In this document: positions 21,201 to 31,950 of the stretch, piece by piece
Layout of the letters: every line of letters starts with the position of its first letter
How positions within the stretch are numbered: the first letter of the stretch is position 1
DNA from: Muricea muricata
Lineage: Eukaryota > Cnidaria > Anthozoa > Malacalcyonacea > Plexauridae
Assembly (NCBI GenBank): GCA_963855995.1
Contig: OY979724.1
Location: 7,945,032 to 8,009,031 of the forward strand
DNA: 64,000 nucleotides
Reading direction: 5' to 3'
The notes under the pieces: model-generated
Database searches by the model: none
Told to the model about the DNA's origin: nothing
What the model saw: the letters and a program-made list of their open reading frames with translations, nothing else
Program-made: the position numbers and the translations under genes

Positions 21201-24200
21201 TGCATCAAAACAGGCTAACATGAGGAACATAAGATACTTTTCGCAAGTTTTATGATAAGACTAAAGGCAGCATGGATATCAGTCTAAAATACTTTCACCT
21301 TCAACGTTCCTGGTTGCAAGAGTTTGCAAGTTAAATTCATTTGTTAGTTATATATGAGTGAATTGACAAAACAGACAAGGTGGATTACTGACACTCACAA
21401 CGTCCAGTGTTTTATTCACGAGACTGTATTTTATTCACATGACACGCATACCTCTACGTCAGCAAGCTTGAGTTTCAAATCAAGAAGGTCTTCAGACTTT
21501 TGTCGTAAAGCATCCGTACTTATTCGAGCACTACAAAACGCAAAATAGAGAAAGATCATAGATATTAAATATGGATTCATTCATTTTTACCAGGGCGCAG
21601 CGCTGACTTTATTGTTGCTTCAGAGGGTTCCTCAGCTAAGGCGTGTGCTTTCTGGAATTGGGTTTATATCGATTGGGCAAAACGTGAAACACTTCTGTAG
21701 CCAAGACATAGACTTACGATGTATCCAAATTTAAGAACAATCGGTTAAAACCATTGATCTGAAAATAGATAAATCGGACAGTTTCTATACTACAGAAACA
21801 GTGGCCACTTTTTGGTGTCGAACTCCCGATTTTTGCGACCACTTATTGTTAAGAACATTTAATCACGATGCAACGAAAACATTGAACTATCTAGATATAA
21901 TTATACATCAGTGAACGAAAACATTGAACTATCCAGATATAATTATGGATCAGTGTACAGGTCACGTGTGACTTTGGCAACACATGTTTTTATATTTTTT
22001 TGTTCGCGTTGATAAATATACACAAAATGTAGACGCCCTTTATTTCTTTTCGCGTTTTGGTCGTAATTCCAATTAAGTTCAACACTTGTGGCCCCAAACG
22101 TTAACCCCAAATATCCACTGCCCTACATGTTTGCTACTTAAATTTGAATGTCACGATTTTTGTAGGTATAGAAACTCTATCCAGGTTATCAATTTTCAGA
22201 TTAATGGTTAAAACGCGCGCTTATAGTATTGCCTTTTTAGTGCGCGTGATCGACTAATACTTCGAAAAATTGACGTTAATCTTAATTACTTTCGCTCCAA
22301 ACTATAGATTTCGGAAGCGTTTTACATGATGTTTAATTTGGAAGACTTCAGTTTGATACTTTTCTGATGAGAAATCTGTTTATATGTACAAAAAAATTTT
22401 ATGAAATTTTTAAAATTCTAAGGTATTCTTAACTTGCACACCATCAGTTGAAAAAAGGTGAGAACGAGGGTCTGAAAACAAATAATGTACAGTATGTCTT
22501 ACTTTGTTGACGCTTGTCCATGTTTCTGCAGCAGTACAACATGAGCTTTCTGCAATCGAGCAATTTCTTGAAGTAATTCATCGGGGGATCTGCACGAAGT
22601 ACATTAATGAGAAAGAAATTTATGAGACACAAGAAGTACCGCGGTTGGACATGTTGACAAAATATAGGGTTGAGAAATTATAAGAATAACAATGTATGTA
22701 ACTCATTAACACAATGACCTGCGATACTACTGTACGATGGGACACTATAGTCCGTTAAAATATAATAAAGCATTATATTATTACATTATAATTCGATTGG
22801 CATGCATAAAAAGTCAAACAAAAGATGGTATCGACCACTACTTCATGATGCTATTCACGGAGATTTGCTTCGTCTGCACGTATGCATGCATGTGAGCCCC
22901 TTGGGAGGCCCAGACTGACCTCATATTGCCATCAACTCCATCTATCTCCCATTTCTTCATGAAATCTCGCTGTTTCTGTCAGAACAAGTATAAGATTTTT
23001 AGAGGTTATAGTCGAATGCTTTCCATACTTTTTTGCCATTAAAATACTTTCCACACTGCAAAAAAGGCTTCAGTTGCATTTGTCACATTGATTCTTACTT
23101 CACATTCAATTTCCAACTGAGAAAGGGTCTTCAGTTTTTCTTCTGCTCGTTTTAGTTTGCTTTGACAACCATCCAGCTTCTCTTTCAACAATATATTACT
23201 TTTGTTTGTTGCTCTGTAAAAAACCCCTTCATAATTTACCAGAGCCTCTTGAGGATGCATAAAAAAGCTTATACTCAGGGCCAACAGGTAATCTTTCTTG
23301 GCATCTCAAGGGGCAAATCCATTTTGCTCTCAAATTGACCGTTGGGTGTCCAAAATAAAGATTTTGAACGTAGTCAATTTTGGCACGTCTTTCTTCACTT
23401 TTATTATCTAAAAACTATTATGTTACCAAAAATAGCGAGCTTTCCATGATAACCATAAGTAATCATAATAATGCGTTATATGTACTTTTTTATTACCTTA
23501 TGGTAATAAAAATAAGTGAGTAAGTGATTTTCCATAGAAATGAATCTGAAATTCCAATTTTTTTTGCAATATAAATGCAGTTTTATAAGAAAAGTTTAAG
23601 AGAAAACGTGTTGGCAGTAGCCCACAAGAAATTTTAACGCCTCGATCATACACTCGGGCTTCCCACAGTAGAAAAGTACAGTAGAAAAGTTGTACTAAAA
23701 GGGCATATTACAAATGGTAAGCGCATAAAAATAAATGGGAAGATGCGATTAAACGAGGACTTTGAGCCCACAGTTCCTGTTTTTAGCGTTTAGGAGATGG
23801 TAAAATACTGATCTTATAATTTTGTGTGCCTTGAACTGGACTGCAGACACTATAATATGACATTCTACGTACTTCAAATAAGAATTTTCCTCCTTCAGTT
23901 TGGAATTTTCGCATTCAATGTCATAATATTTTGAGATCTGGCTTTGCATGGTCATCGCCACCTCGGTAGCTTCTTCACGTCGCGCAAGTTTTTCTTCTAA
24001 TTCCTGTAGAACACGAGAATATATCCTCAACATATACACAAACACGCGCTTTTGCCTCCATCTTAGTTTATAATTGTTTTTAAAACTTTCTGCAACACAG
24101 GCGTTGTACTGTAGCTAGGTGGATTTAAGGGGGCTATTTTTTACAAAATGTATTACACTGTCAAAAACAAATAGGTTTTCCAGATGCATTTTATTTACAT

Positions 24201-27200
24201 AACATTTTATCAGTTATAATAAACTTTTTTGGTTGTTTCGATTAAATAATATTGGAAAAAAGAAAATGCGTCTGAGACAAACAATTTTAAATTCATTACT
24301 TTACAGTCACGGCAATGAAAGCGCACCGAAATTCTTTTGCTTAAGTTTAGCAATCCCTCTGATCAATCCTCCCGCGATTCCTCGAATTCTTAAAAGTTCG
24401 TTAAAATATTCACAACTTGTGAACTTTTAATGAACTTCTTCAAACTTTTGAGGAATTGATCTGAGAAACTCCTGAACTTCAGCACATGAATTGGTCAAAT
24501 ATTTTCGGACATATATTGGACAAATGTTGACAGTACAACGAATCTTTCATCGTGGGAATGCCCAACTTCCATTACTGCTTTGTAGTAATATAACAACGCC
24601 ATTCGACCTTCCTGTAACCATTCCCAGTCGCTCTTCGTGTGAATCCATAAACAAACAGGTTTGTTTGTTTGTTTGTTTGTTTGTTTGTTTGTTTGTTTGT
24701 TTGTTTGTTTGTTTGTTTGTTTGTTTGTTTGTTTGTTTGTTTGTTTGTTTGTTTGTTTGTTTGTTTGTTTGTTTGTTTGTTTGTTTGTTTGTTTGTTTGT
24801 TTGTTTGTTTGTTTGTTTGTTTGTTTGTTTGTTTGTTTGTTTGTTTGTTTGTTTGTTTGTTTGTTTGTTTGTTTGTTTGTTTGTTTGTTTGTTTGTGTTT
24901 GTTAATGGATGCAAACGAAGATGACTGGGAATGGTTACACGAAGGTCGATTGGCGTTATTTAAAAAACCCTGAGCATCAAACATCGAAAATCCAAGATAT
25001 TGATTGATGAAAAAGACGTGAATTTAAATTAAAGGCCCTGTCACACGGTGCAATTTTTCTTGCAACTTGCAACGCAATTCTACTCTTCACAGATGTAAAT
25101 TTGTGACAAATGTTTTGGTATGTTAAAAACAGACTGGCAAACTGTGCTGGAAACTTGTATTTGCCAATTTTATATCTTCCAAGAGTTGAATTGCATTGCA
25201 AATTGCGGGAAAAATTGCACCGTGTGACAGGGCCTTAAATTTGCGTATTGTTTATCAATCCATATCTTGGATTTTCAAGATGTTTTCTTTTTTCGGATTA
25301 TTTTTTTTACTTTAGTATCTTAAATTGTCGTCTGGTGTTGGTTATTAAACATCGAGTTACATGTATTCTGGAAAGATTGACCAAACCGTTACGGTGTGGA
25401 TTCTTACAGTTAATGGCATTCGTGCAACCAGCCCTAGCACATTGTTACAGACACGAAATCTCACCTGGACTTTATGCTCTGCTTGTTCACAACGAGAATA
25501 AGAATCTTCTACCTCTTCAATACGCTTGCTAACTTCGGAATAACGTCTTAAACACATAATAACATGTTATTTGACAGTCTTTAATTGATGAAAAGATGTC
25601 TTTCAGAGAAGAATTGAACAAAATATAAATTTTACCAAACATCTTAATAAAAATAAAAACGTTGTAGAATTATTTTTTAGCCGCCGGTTTTAGACACGTC
25701 AGCATATGCAACAACTAAATTATTTCATTGATCCGGGTCTGAGTACCGCCAAGTGTACGTACATACTATGTTAAGGGGATATTTTAAGAGATGGGCTTGA
25801 GGTATCACCCCCTCCCCCCTTATTTTTTTAGGCGATGTCATAAAAGCAGGTGCCTTCCAAGCCAATATGAAATATCAAAATATGGCCTAACTATGGTACA
25901 GTATATTTAAGGCTTTTTTAATCTTCAAATCCATCATTTAGCAAAGTCGAAAATAACTATGTTTATTAATAAATGAAAATAATTCAAAAGTTTTCGTTGG
26001 TTAAGAGCCGTTGATAAAATCGTCATATCCGTTCGGTAGTTGCCCAAATTTGGAGTAATGACATCACCATAGAATACTGAAAACACATATTCGACATTAT
26101 GACGTAATTTGTTCGGATATTGAAAACACATATTCGGCATTATGACGTCACAATAATTTATGTTGCTCATGCCAAATGGGGGAAAATACAAATGGTCTCA
26201 AGACAATCGCTTATTTTGAGTCCGATATGAACACAAAAAAATGATAAAACGAATATTGAATTCGGTTCTCGTAGGATACGAGGAATTATTGAGGCCTCGG
26301 TTGGTCACAGCCTTCTGCAGATGACACAAAATCTGCCTTAATAATTCCTCAAATCCCACTCGACCTAATTCAATAATTGTTTAATACTTGTTTTACAAAA
26401 TGGCGTTACACAGAATACAAAATGTTTAGCTCAAAATGATGTCACCGGAGCATGTTTGCTGAATAAACGACTACTTGGCAAGTCTAATTGTTACCATCAC
26501 ACTCACTTCTTGTAGTATTCCAACTGGTTCTCATTGTCTTCAAGTTTGTTTTGAACGATAATATTCTCAGTTTCTTGTCTAGATATAGATGTAGAAATTA
26601 AATTTTCAATTTTGTTTCATTTCATCTCATTTCATTTCTGCAGACACCAGAACTGAAACGTTCTCTACAAGCAAGGGCGCGCGTATTGCTTTTTGCCCCA
26701 ATTTTACATTCAGAGTTTTTAAAGGGTTATTTTGTACAGCTCTGGCTAATGGTGATGAAGCTTTGACAAAAAAAACCCTATAAATGTATTTGTACGAGTA
26801 CACATAATAAAGACGTGACTAAAGGTAAAAGTTCTGGCAAATTTAGATGCAATGGGTAGGGTTAAATGAAATTCAAACTTCGCTAAACTAAATACTCTGA
26901 CATTAGATTCTTAGCCATTGTCGTAATGACAATGGCAAAGTAACTGCTGGCTCAAAACTTTTTGTTGTGCAGGCGATGCTTGTGAACACAATTTAGTAAC
27001 AGCGTGTTTGGAACAAAATAAAACCAACTGCTTACATTCGATGATTACATGGTTTTATACCTGGTTAGTTTTTCTCTCATTTCAGTCAGTTGTCTCCAAC
27101 AGTTTTCCTTGGTCTAGAAACAACAAGATTTACCAAAACTGTGTCATTACTTATTCAATGACATTGGCATTTTCTATTTCGTATGTAGAATCCTCTCGTG

Positions 27201-30200
27201 CTTGGGTGAAAAGATGAATATTCTGGTGTTCCGGTGAAATTATTTCAAACGTAAACGCAGGAAGCTCAAAAGGGCAAAATTAAAACTACTTTTATGCTAA
27301 ATATTTAATAGCTGGTCATGTCCTTCTGACTAGGACTGTTTGTGTTGGATATATCAACATGTCAAAATTAGAGTTTCAAGAATATTCAGTAAATCGGGTT
27401 GAAACGGAGTGTTTTTTAGATGCTTTTTTTAGAGCAGAGAAAAAGGAGACAAATAATGGTAAAAAATATGCTGACATGGCATGCGTGCAGAACATAGTAC
27501 CTCTTCCACTTCAGAGTTTAATTTCAACATTTGTCTTTGTAATCCATGAATTTTTTCCTCAGCTTTCTTTTTGTAGTCTTCAAACTCTTTTCTTGTGCCT
27601 TTCAGTTCATCTCGTACATTCTTCTCTTCATCGACAATGTATTTCAACTGCTGTTGCAACTCGGAATTCTTCTCAATTTCACGTCTTAAGTTGGCTGCAT
27701 GGGAATGGATTACAGAATACATAAATCAATGTTTGCAATAATATTAATATTGTGCATATTATGTATAATATATATTAATATTAGTACAGGAAATTACATG
27801 GTTCGAGAAGTATCAATCAAAAATCACACGGGTGTTTGGCAAAATTTTTATAATAATATATTATAAAAATTTCGCCAAACATGCGTGTGAGTTTTGATTA
27901 ATACTTCAAAGACAAGTGTAATTTCGTATTAATGTCATAAAAAAAATGTTTTGCCGATTTGTTTATATTTTTAATTTTTACAAATCCCACGCCCGCTTAA
28001 TCAGAATCGAGTAATAAAGAAAAATGATATTAGCAATAAAACTACATATTTATTTTATCATTAACCTGGAAATAGCAGTGGCTCCTGGGAAGGACGTCCT
28101 AGAAAATATTTTGGCTTTCAGAAAATGTTTTGCACAGAAAAACTAATAATTCAGTCATAATACAATTCATTTTAGCTTGTTGTAATAGTTGTTTGGTTTA
28201 ATTAATTGCTGTTCATTAAATTATAACAATAGTCAAATGGCCTGTAAACTGTCCAGTGTCCACCACTATTTCCAGGCCTTCCAACTTGTATGTATTGAGC
28301 AATTTAATCGATATGGTGCTTGCAAACATAAGTAATAATAATATACTATTATATATGTACACAATTAAATGGATTTATTCATTTAGTTGAAAGCTAAAGA
28401 ATGAAGATAAAAGACTACTCCGACTCTTCAATATTAATAAATATCATAGACTGTCAATTGTTGCAGAAACTGCCTAGCCACTGTAAAGTCTGGGTAAATG
28501 TAGATTGAAATATTTGTTCCTTCAGATAGGATGCCAGAAAGGCTAGAATTATTTCCAGGTCTGCTAATTGAATGTAAAATGTTAGAACTACATGAGTCTC
28601 AACTGGCAGCTGTGTTGTACTACTGTATACTGTACTACATGAGTCCAGGCTGGTGGCCATGTTGTGCTACTGTACACTACATGAGTCTCAACTGGCAGCT
28701 GTGTTGTACTACAGTAATGTACATGAGTCTAGGCTGGTATTCGTGTTGTGCTAATGTATACTACATGAGTCTCAACTGGCAACTGTGTTGTAGTACAGTA
28801 TAGTACATGAGTCTAGGCTGGTAGCCATGTTGTGCTACTGTATACTACATGAGTCTCAACTGGCAGCTGTGTTGTACTACAGTATAGTACATGAGTCCAG
28901 GCTGGTAGCCGTGTTGTGCTACTGTATACTACATGAGTCTCAACTGGCAGCTGTGTTGTACTACAGTATAGTACATGAGTCTAGGCTGGTAGCCATGTTG
29001 TGCTACTGTATACTACATGAGTCTCAACTGGCAACTGTGTTGTACTACAGTATAGTACATGAGTCTAGGCTGGTAGCCGTGTTGTGCTACTGTATACTAC
29101 ATGAGCCTTGACTGCCAGCCATGTTGTACTACAGTATAGTACATGAGTCTAGGCTGGTAGCCGTGTTGTGCTACTGTATACTACATGAGTCTCAACTGGC
29201 AGCTGTGTTGTATTACAGTATACTGTACTACATGAGTCTAGGCTGGTGGCCGTGTTGTGCTACTGTATACTGAATGAGTCTCAACTGGCAACTGTGTTGT
29301 ACTACAGTATAGTACATGAGTCTAGGCTGGTAGCCGTGTTGTGCTACTGTATACTACATGAGCCTTGACTGCCAGCCTGAGCATCAGGGTCTTAAATATA
29401 GCCATGTTCAATGTATTTGGGATTTTTTTCATTTTTGGCCTGAAAATACATTCTAGCTAAGTAGGACGTACTATAAGTGTTCTTCCTACATAAATTTTCA
29501 TATTTGTTACTGGGGAGGTGCCAGACATTTAGGGGGGTGAGCTTTCCAGACTCCCTCTCACAGCTCTACCTCCAGAATATAAGCAGAATAATGCTTAATA
29601 TGGACAGGAGTTTTTTCTTAAGAAAGGTCCAAAAGTTTCTTTGTTTGAAAAGGGGCCAACATAGTATGCTCACAGCTATAAAGATAGACCGATGAATAGA
29701 TACTTAGATAGTGGACTACTGAATTATTATACTAAAAATTTAGGGTGGGAAATATTTTTGGAGGGGTGAACATTTTCTTGGTGGGGGGGGGGTGTTAACT
29801 AATATTTAGGAGAGTTGAACCTCAAAGCACCCTGCAGGAATCTGTACACAGTTCACTTATAAAGGCGGGGGGGGCTTATAATCGAAGGTTTAAGTTAAAC
29901 AGCACACGGCGTGAGGGAGGGAGGTTTTAAAATAGCTGAACACTAGAATTAGTGAGGGGGGGGGGGGGAGTTATTCAGGGGTTTGCTGTAGTTAATATTT
30001 CATACCTTGACGTATCTCGCTGTCTTTCTCGTGTTCAATTCTGGCTCGTTTTCGTTCGGTCATCATAAGTTTTGATTCGTTTTCTAGCTGTGATATTTTG
30101 CCCTTTGCACACAACAAGGCGACATCTTTCTCTCTGTCCTTGGAACTTCTTCGAGCGAACTGAAACTCAGTTTTACTGCCTTTGTTACTCGTCTGCGCCT

Positions 30201-30348
30201 TAAAACTTGAACTAATTCTGGGCGATGGCGTTTCGTCAAAATTCAACCTCCCAATGACGTTTGTCTCTCCTGCTTCGGGTCTCTCAAGTCTTTCATACTC
30301 TTGCATCAGTCGTACAACAGCCGTAGAATCGTCCGGAGTGTTCCACAT
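18287..30348 (-). CDS. MAD1L1: MAD1, spindle assembly checkpoint protein (15 exons, 3' end missing)
   Basis: Coiled-coil kinetochore protein that recruits MAD2 in the mitotic checkpoint. Exons, 5' to 3': 30348-30006, 27694-27501, 27113-27061, 26578-26507, 25546-25465, 24003-23873, 23213-23099, 22975-22920, 22589-22503, 21530-21452, 20949-20884, 20583-20494, 18888-18841, 18720-18664, 18381-18287. All have AG/GT boundaries, and the phases connect throughout. Family-typical segments include RKRARIEHEKDSE (exon 1), LLKEKLDGCQSKLKRAEEKL (exon 7), MKKWEIDGVDGNMR joined to SPDELLQEIARLQK (exons 8-9), ARISTDALRQKSEDLL (exon 10) and ERNGCRSLLNSYDNGDS (exon 12). Human MAD1 has nearly the same order. 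About 200 C-terminal residues, including the MAD2-binding motif and the RWD-like domain, are not identified; exon 15 ends on a GTATGT donor. The start is the first ATG after an in-frame TAA. Confidence 0.92.
18965..20095 (-). mobile_element. 5'-truncated LINE (CR1/L2/jockey-like RT)
   Basis: It lies in the MAD1 intron between exons 12 and 13, in the same orientation as the gene. The upstream piece (19555-20076) has HCGIPQGSNLGPLLFLIYVN and the catalytic FADDT, then the primer-grip region. The downstream piece (19077-19484) has LPYFDYCCLVWNNC and LQKLQNGAGRVIT. The two are in different frames, so the copy is dead. The 3' end is at an ATGAAATGAAA short repeat (about 18965-18985), as expected of a LINE tail. 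The endonuclease and N terminus are missing. Confidence 0.88.
24658..24902. repeat. (TTTG)n microsatellite in MAD1 intron
   Basis: About 245 bp of TTTG repeat. It keeps long reading frames open in several phases (Cys-Leu-Phe-Val or Asn-Lys-Gln-Thr repeats), which are not genes. The flanks CTTCCTGTAACCATTCCCAGTCG and the inverted CGACTGGGAATGGTTAC-like copy at 24920-24940 are inverted relative to each other, so the tract sits in the loop of a short fold-back. Confidence 0.97.
25033..25235. mobile_element. PIF/Harbinger-like MITE, 203 bp
   Basis: AGGCCCTGTCACACGGTGCA at the left is exactly inverted at the right end. Both ends are flanked by TAA (25030-25032, 25236-25238), the usual 3-bp TWA target of PIF/Harbinger. 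It lies in the MAD1 intron between exons 5 and 6. Confidence 0.8.
27791..27924. repeat. Palindrome of about 134 bp in MAD1 intron 1
   Basis: AAATTACATGGTTCGAGAAG... pairs with a right arm ending CTTCAAAGACAAGTGTAATTT around the AT centre ATTTTTATAATAATATATTA. It is a near-complete inverted repeat, MITE-like. Confidence 0.7.
28589..29370. repeat. 84-bp higher-order minisatellite (two 42-bp subunits)
   Basis: Two alternating 42-bp subunits, one starting ACATGAGTCTCAACTGGCAG and one ACATGAGTCTAGGCTGGTAG, make about nine 84-bp units. Both end with a small palindrome around the TACAGTATAGTAC or TACTGTATACTAC boundary. Because 42 is divisible by three, reading frames stay open over hundreds of bases. 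There is no codon or splice evidence for a gene. It lies within MAD1 intron 1. Confidence 0.95.
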
Positions 30349-30734
30349 TTTTAACAAGAGGCGTTCAAACGCTTAATACCGGATAATTTGCAGCAAAAAC
30401 AATAAAATTTTCAATCATGTGCAATTTTAAGTTTTTTCGTACATGCCGCCATTTAAAAAAAGGAAATTTATGTTTCCACCATGTTAATACATAACTCCCT
30501 CAACTCCTTGCAAATCATATACTTTTAGAATAAAATGCAATCAGTCAGACGGGGGATAGAAGCAAGTTCGATTCAGTTTTTGATCTTGACTTTTCAACTT
30601 GAATTGGAATAGGTCAAAAATTGGGTTGTATATCAAATGTATGCGATTAAAAAAATGTATTTCATGTAACAATTTCAAGCCTTTAGGCAAAAGAAAGTGC
30701 CGTATTTTACAAAATTGCTGTTGTTGCGGCTGGT
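30349..30734. promoter_or_regulatory. Upstream region of MAD1
   Basis: Contains the 5' leader and presumed promoter of the minus-strand MAD1 gene. An in-frame TAA lies shortly upstream of its ATG. No TATA box was identified with confidence. Confidence 0.4.
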
Positions 30735-30782
30735 TAACCCTAACCCTAACCCTAACCCTAACCCTAACCCTAACCCTAACCC
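30735..30782. repeat. Interstitial telomere-type repeat (CCCTAA)8
   Basis: About eight perfect CCCTAA units. TTAGGG is the cnidarian telomere unit. Confidence 0.97.
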
Positions 30783-30978
30783 ATAACTGTTTTCTATCCG
30801 AAAGAACAACCAAAAAGCTTGTTGACTGCAAACTGCTGTCTGTGTAAACCAACAAATCAAGCCTAGTCCTGACGGGAATGCTCTGATGCTCTCATAAACA
30901 TCACGACAGGACAAATCAAATTCGAAGTGACTAGACAGCCGGCAGCCGGCTATACTTACTTGCCGTACTAAATAACCG

Positions 30979-31024
30979 GCAACCCTAACCCTAACCCTAA
31001 CCCTACCCTAACCCTAACCCTAAC
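30979..31024. repeat. Second interstitial telomere-type repeat
   Basis: About seven CCCTAA units with one one-base shortened unit, located inside the fold-back element. Confidence 0.95.
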
Positions 31025-31082
31025 AAATCAATAAAATGGGAAGTATCCAAGAAAAAAAAATTAAAAAGTTTTAAGTGTCCAA

Positions 31083-31152
31083 AAGCAGAATCGAACCCAC
31101 GTAGTACGTCGTAGAAAGCGTGCACCTAACCTTCTGAGCTCACGCAGGCTTC
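31083..31152 (-). tRNA. tRNA-like pseudogene / SINE head
   Basis: On the minus strand, TGAGCTCAGAAGG matches a pol III A box and GTGGGTTCGATTC a B box, about 35 bases apart. No clean acceptor stem forms, so this is a tRNA-derived sequence rather than a working tRNA. Confidence 0.45.
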
Positions 31153-31250
31153 GCTAAAATTCCTTACAAACAAAACAATTTACAGTTTATGAACTGCCGG
31201 TCATTTAGTAAATTTTGAAACGTGACCGGCTGCCGGCTGTCTAGTCACTT

Positions 31251-31617
31251 AGAATCAAATTTTGAACACGTTAAAAAATGATATACTCGGCATGCGCAAG
31301 CCTGGTCACTTGCGAGTGGACCCGGATGGACGGACGAGTCCGGCTCGTACAGTACGAACATACTTTAAGACCATGCTGGCAAGCTATTGATTTTTACTTT
31401 GTTTTCAGTGGCGTAGCCATAATGATAATTGGGGGGGGGGGGTATTTATATATTTATTTTCTGCACTATCTATTTCTTTTGAGATCGATTGTTTTCAATA
31501 TCTGTTTTGTGTACAATATCTAAGATTTTCGAAAAGATTGTTTTCGATCAAATGAATGAATATTTTGCCTCAAATGCAATACTAACCCCATAATAATCTG
31601 GGTTTAGAAAAGCGTAT
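31251..31617. other. No gene seen; poly-G tract
   Basis: Unassigned sequence with a G11 run near 31432. Confidence 0.4.
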
Positions 31618-31950
31618 TCAACCATGACGTCCTTGTCTTTGTTGTTCCAGGGTTATAACTTTGAATTTATCGCATGGTACAAGCAACTGCGATCGCAAAT
31701 CTCGATATTTCTCTTGCTTACGTCTCCTTGCAGTTTTACAGCTTGCTTCACATGGAACGGTTGATTCAATCACATATATATAACCTCGTTTCTTTCGAAC
31801 TACTATATCAGATCTTAACTTTTCAAACAAATTCGATGTACATTGTAAGCCACATGCTGGCTTACTACTTGAAAGGGAATCAGTGGAGTGTTCAATGTCA
31901 ATGAACAACGACTGGCAGATCAAGCGAGATCGATAACCGTTAACCATCAA
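31618..31950 (-). pseudogene. Retroelement C-terminal fragment
   Basis: The minus-strand frame contains KLRSDIVVRKKRGYIYVIES, TVPCEASCKTARRRKQEKY and then a DLRSQL...FKVITLE region. The pattern (RPD-I-V...E-L-T-V...E...K..KY..L) resembles the post-RT region common in non-LTR retroelement polyproteins of marine invertebrates. No RT core is adjacent. Confidence 0.4.

Larger units (their letters stand above)
30925..31250. mobile_element. Fold-back element carrying TTAGGG repeats and a tRNA-like body
   Basis: Termini AAGTGACTAGACAGCCGGCA (30925 onward) and the inverse ending 31250 are perfect over 25 bp (continuing GCCGG). Inside lie a (CCCTAA)n array at about 30979-31024 and a minus-strand tRNA-like sequence. 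No transposase. Flanking target duplication is not clear. Confidence 0.7.

Noticed and set aside
24495-24984. Long frames of Cys-Leu-Phe-Val or Asn-Lys-Gln-Thr repeats
   Set aside because: They are (TTTG)n read in several frames on both strands.
28531-29111. Repeated Cys/Tyr-rich frames near the MAD1 intron
   Set aside because: Same reason: 42-bp units. No start, splice or domain evidence.
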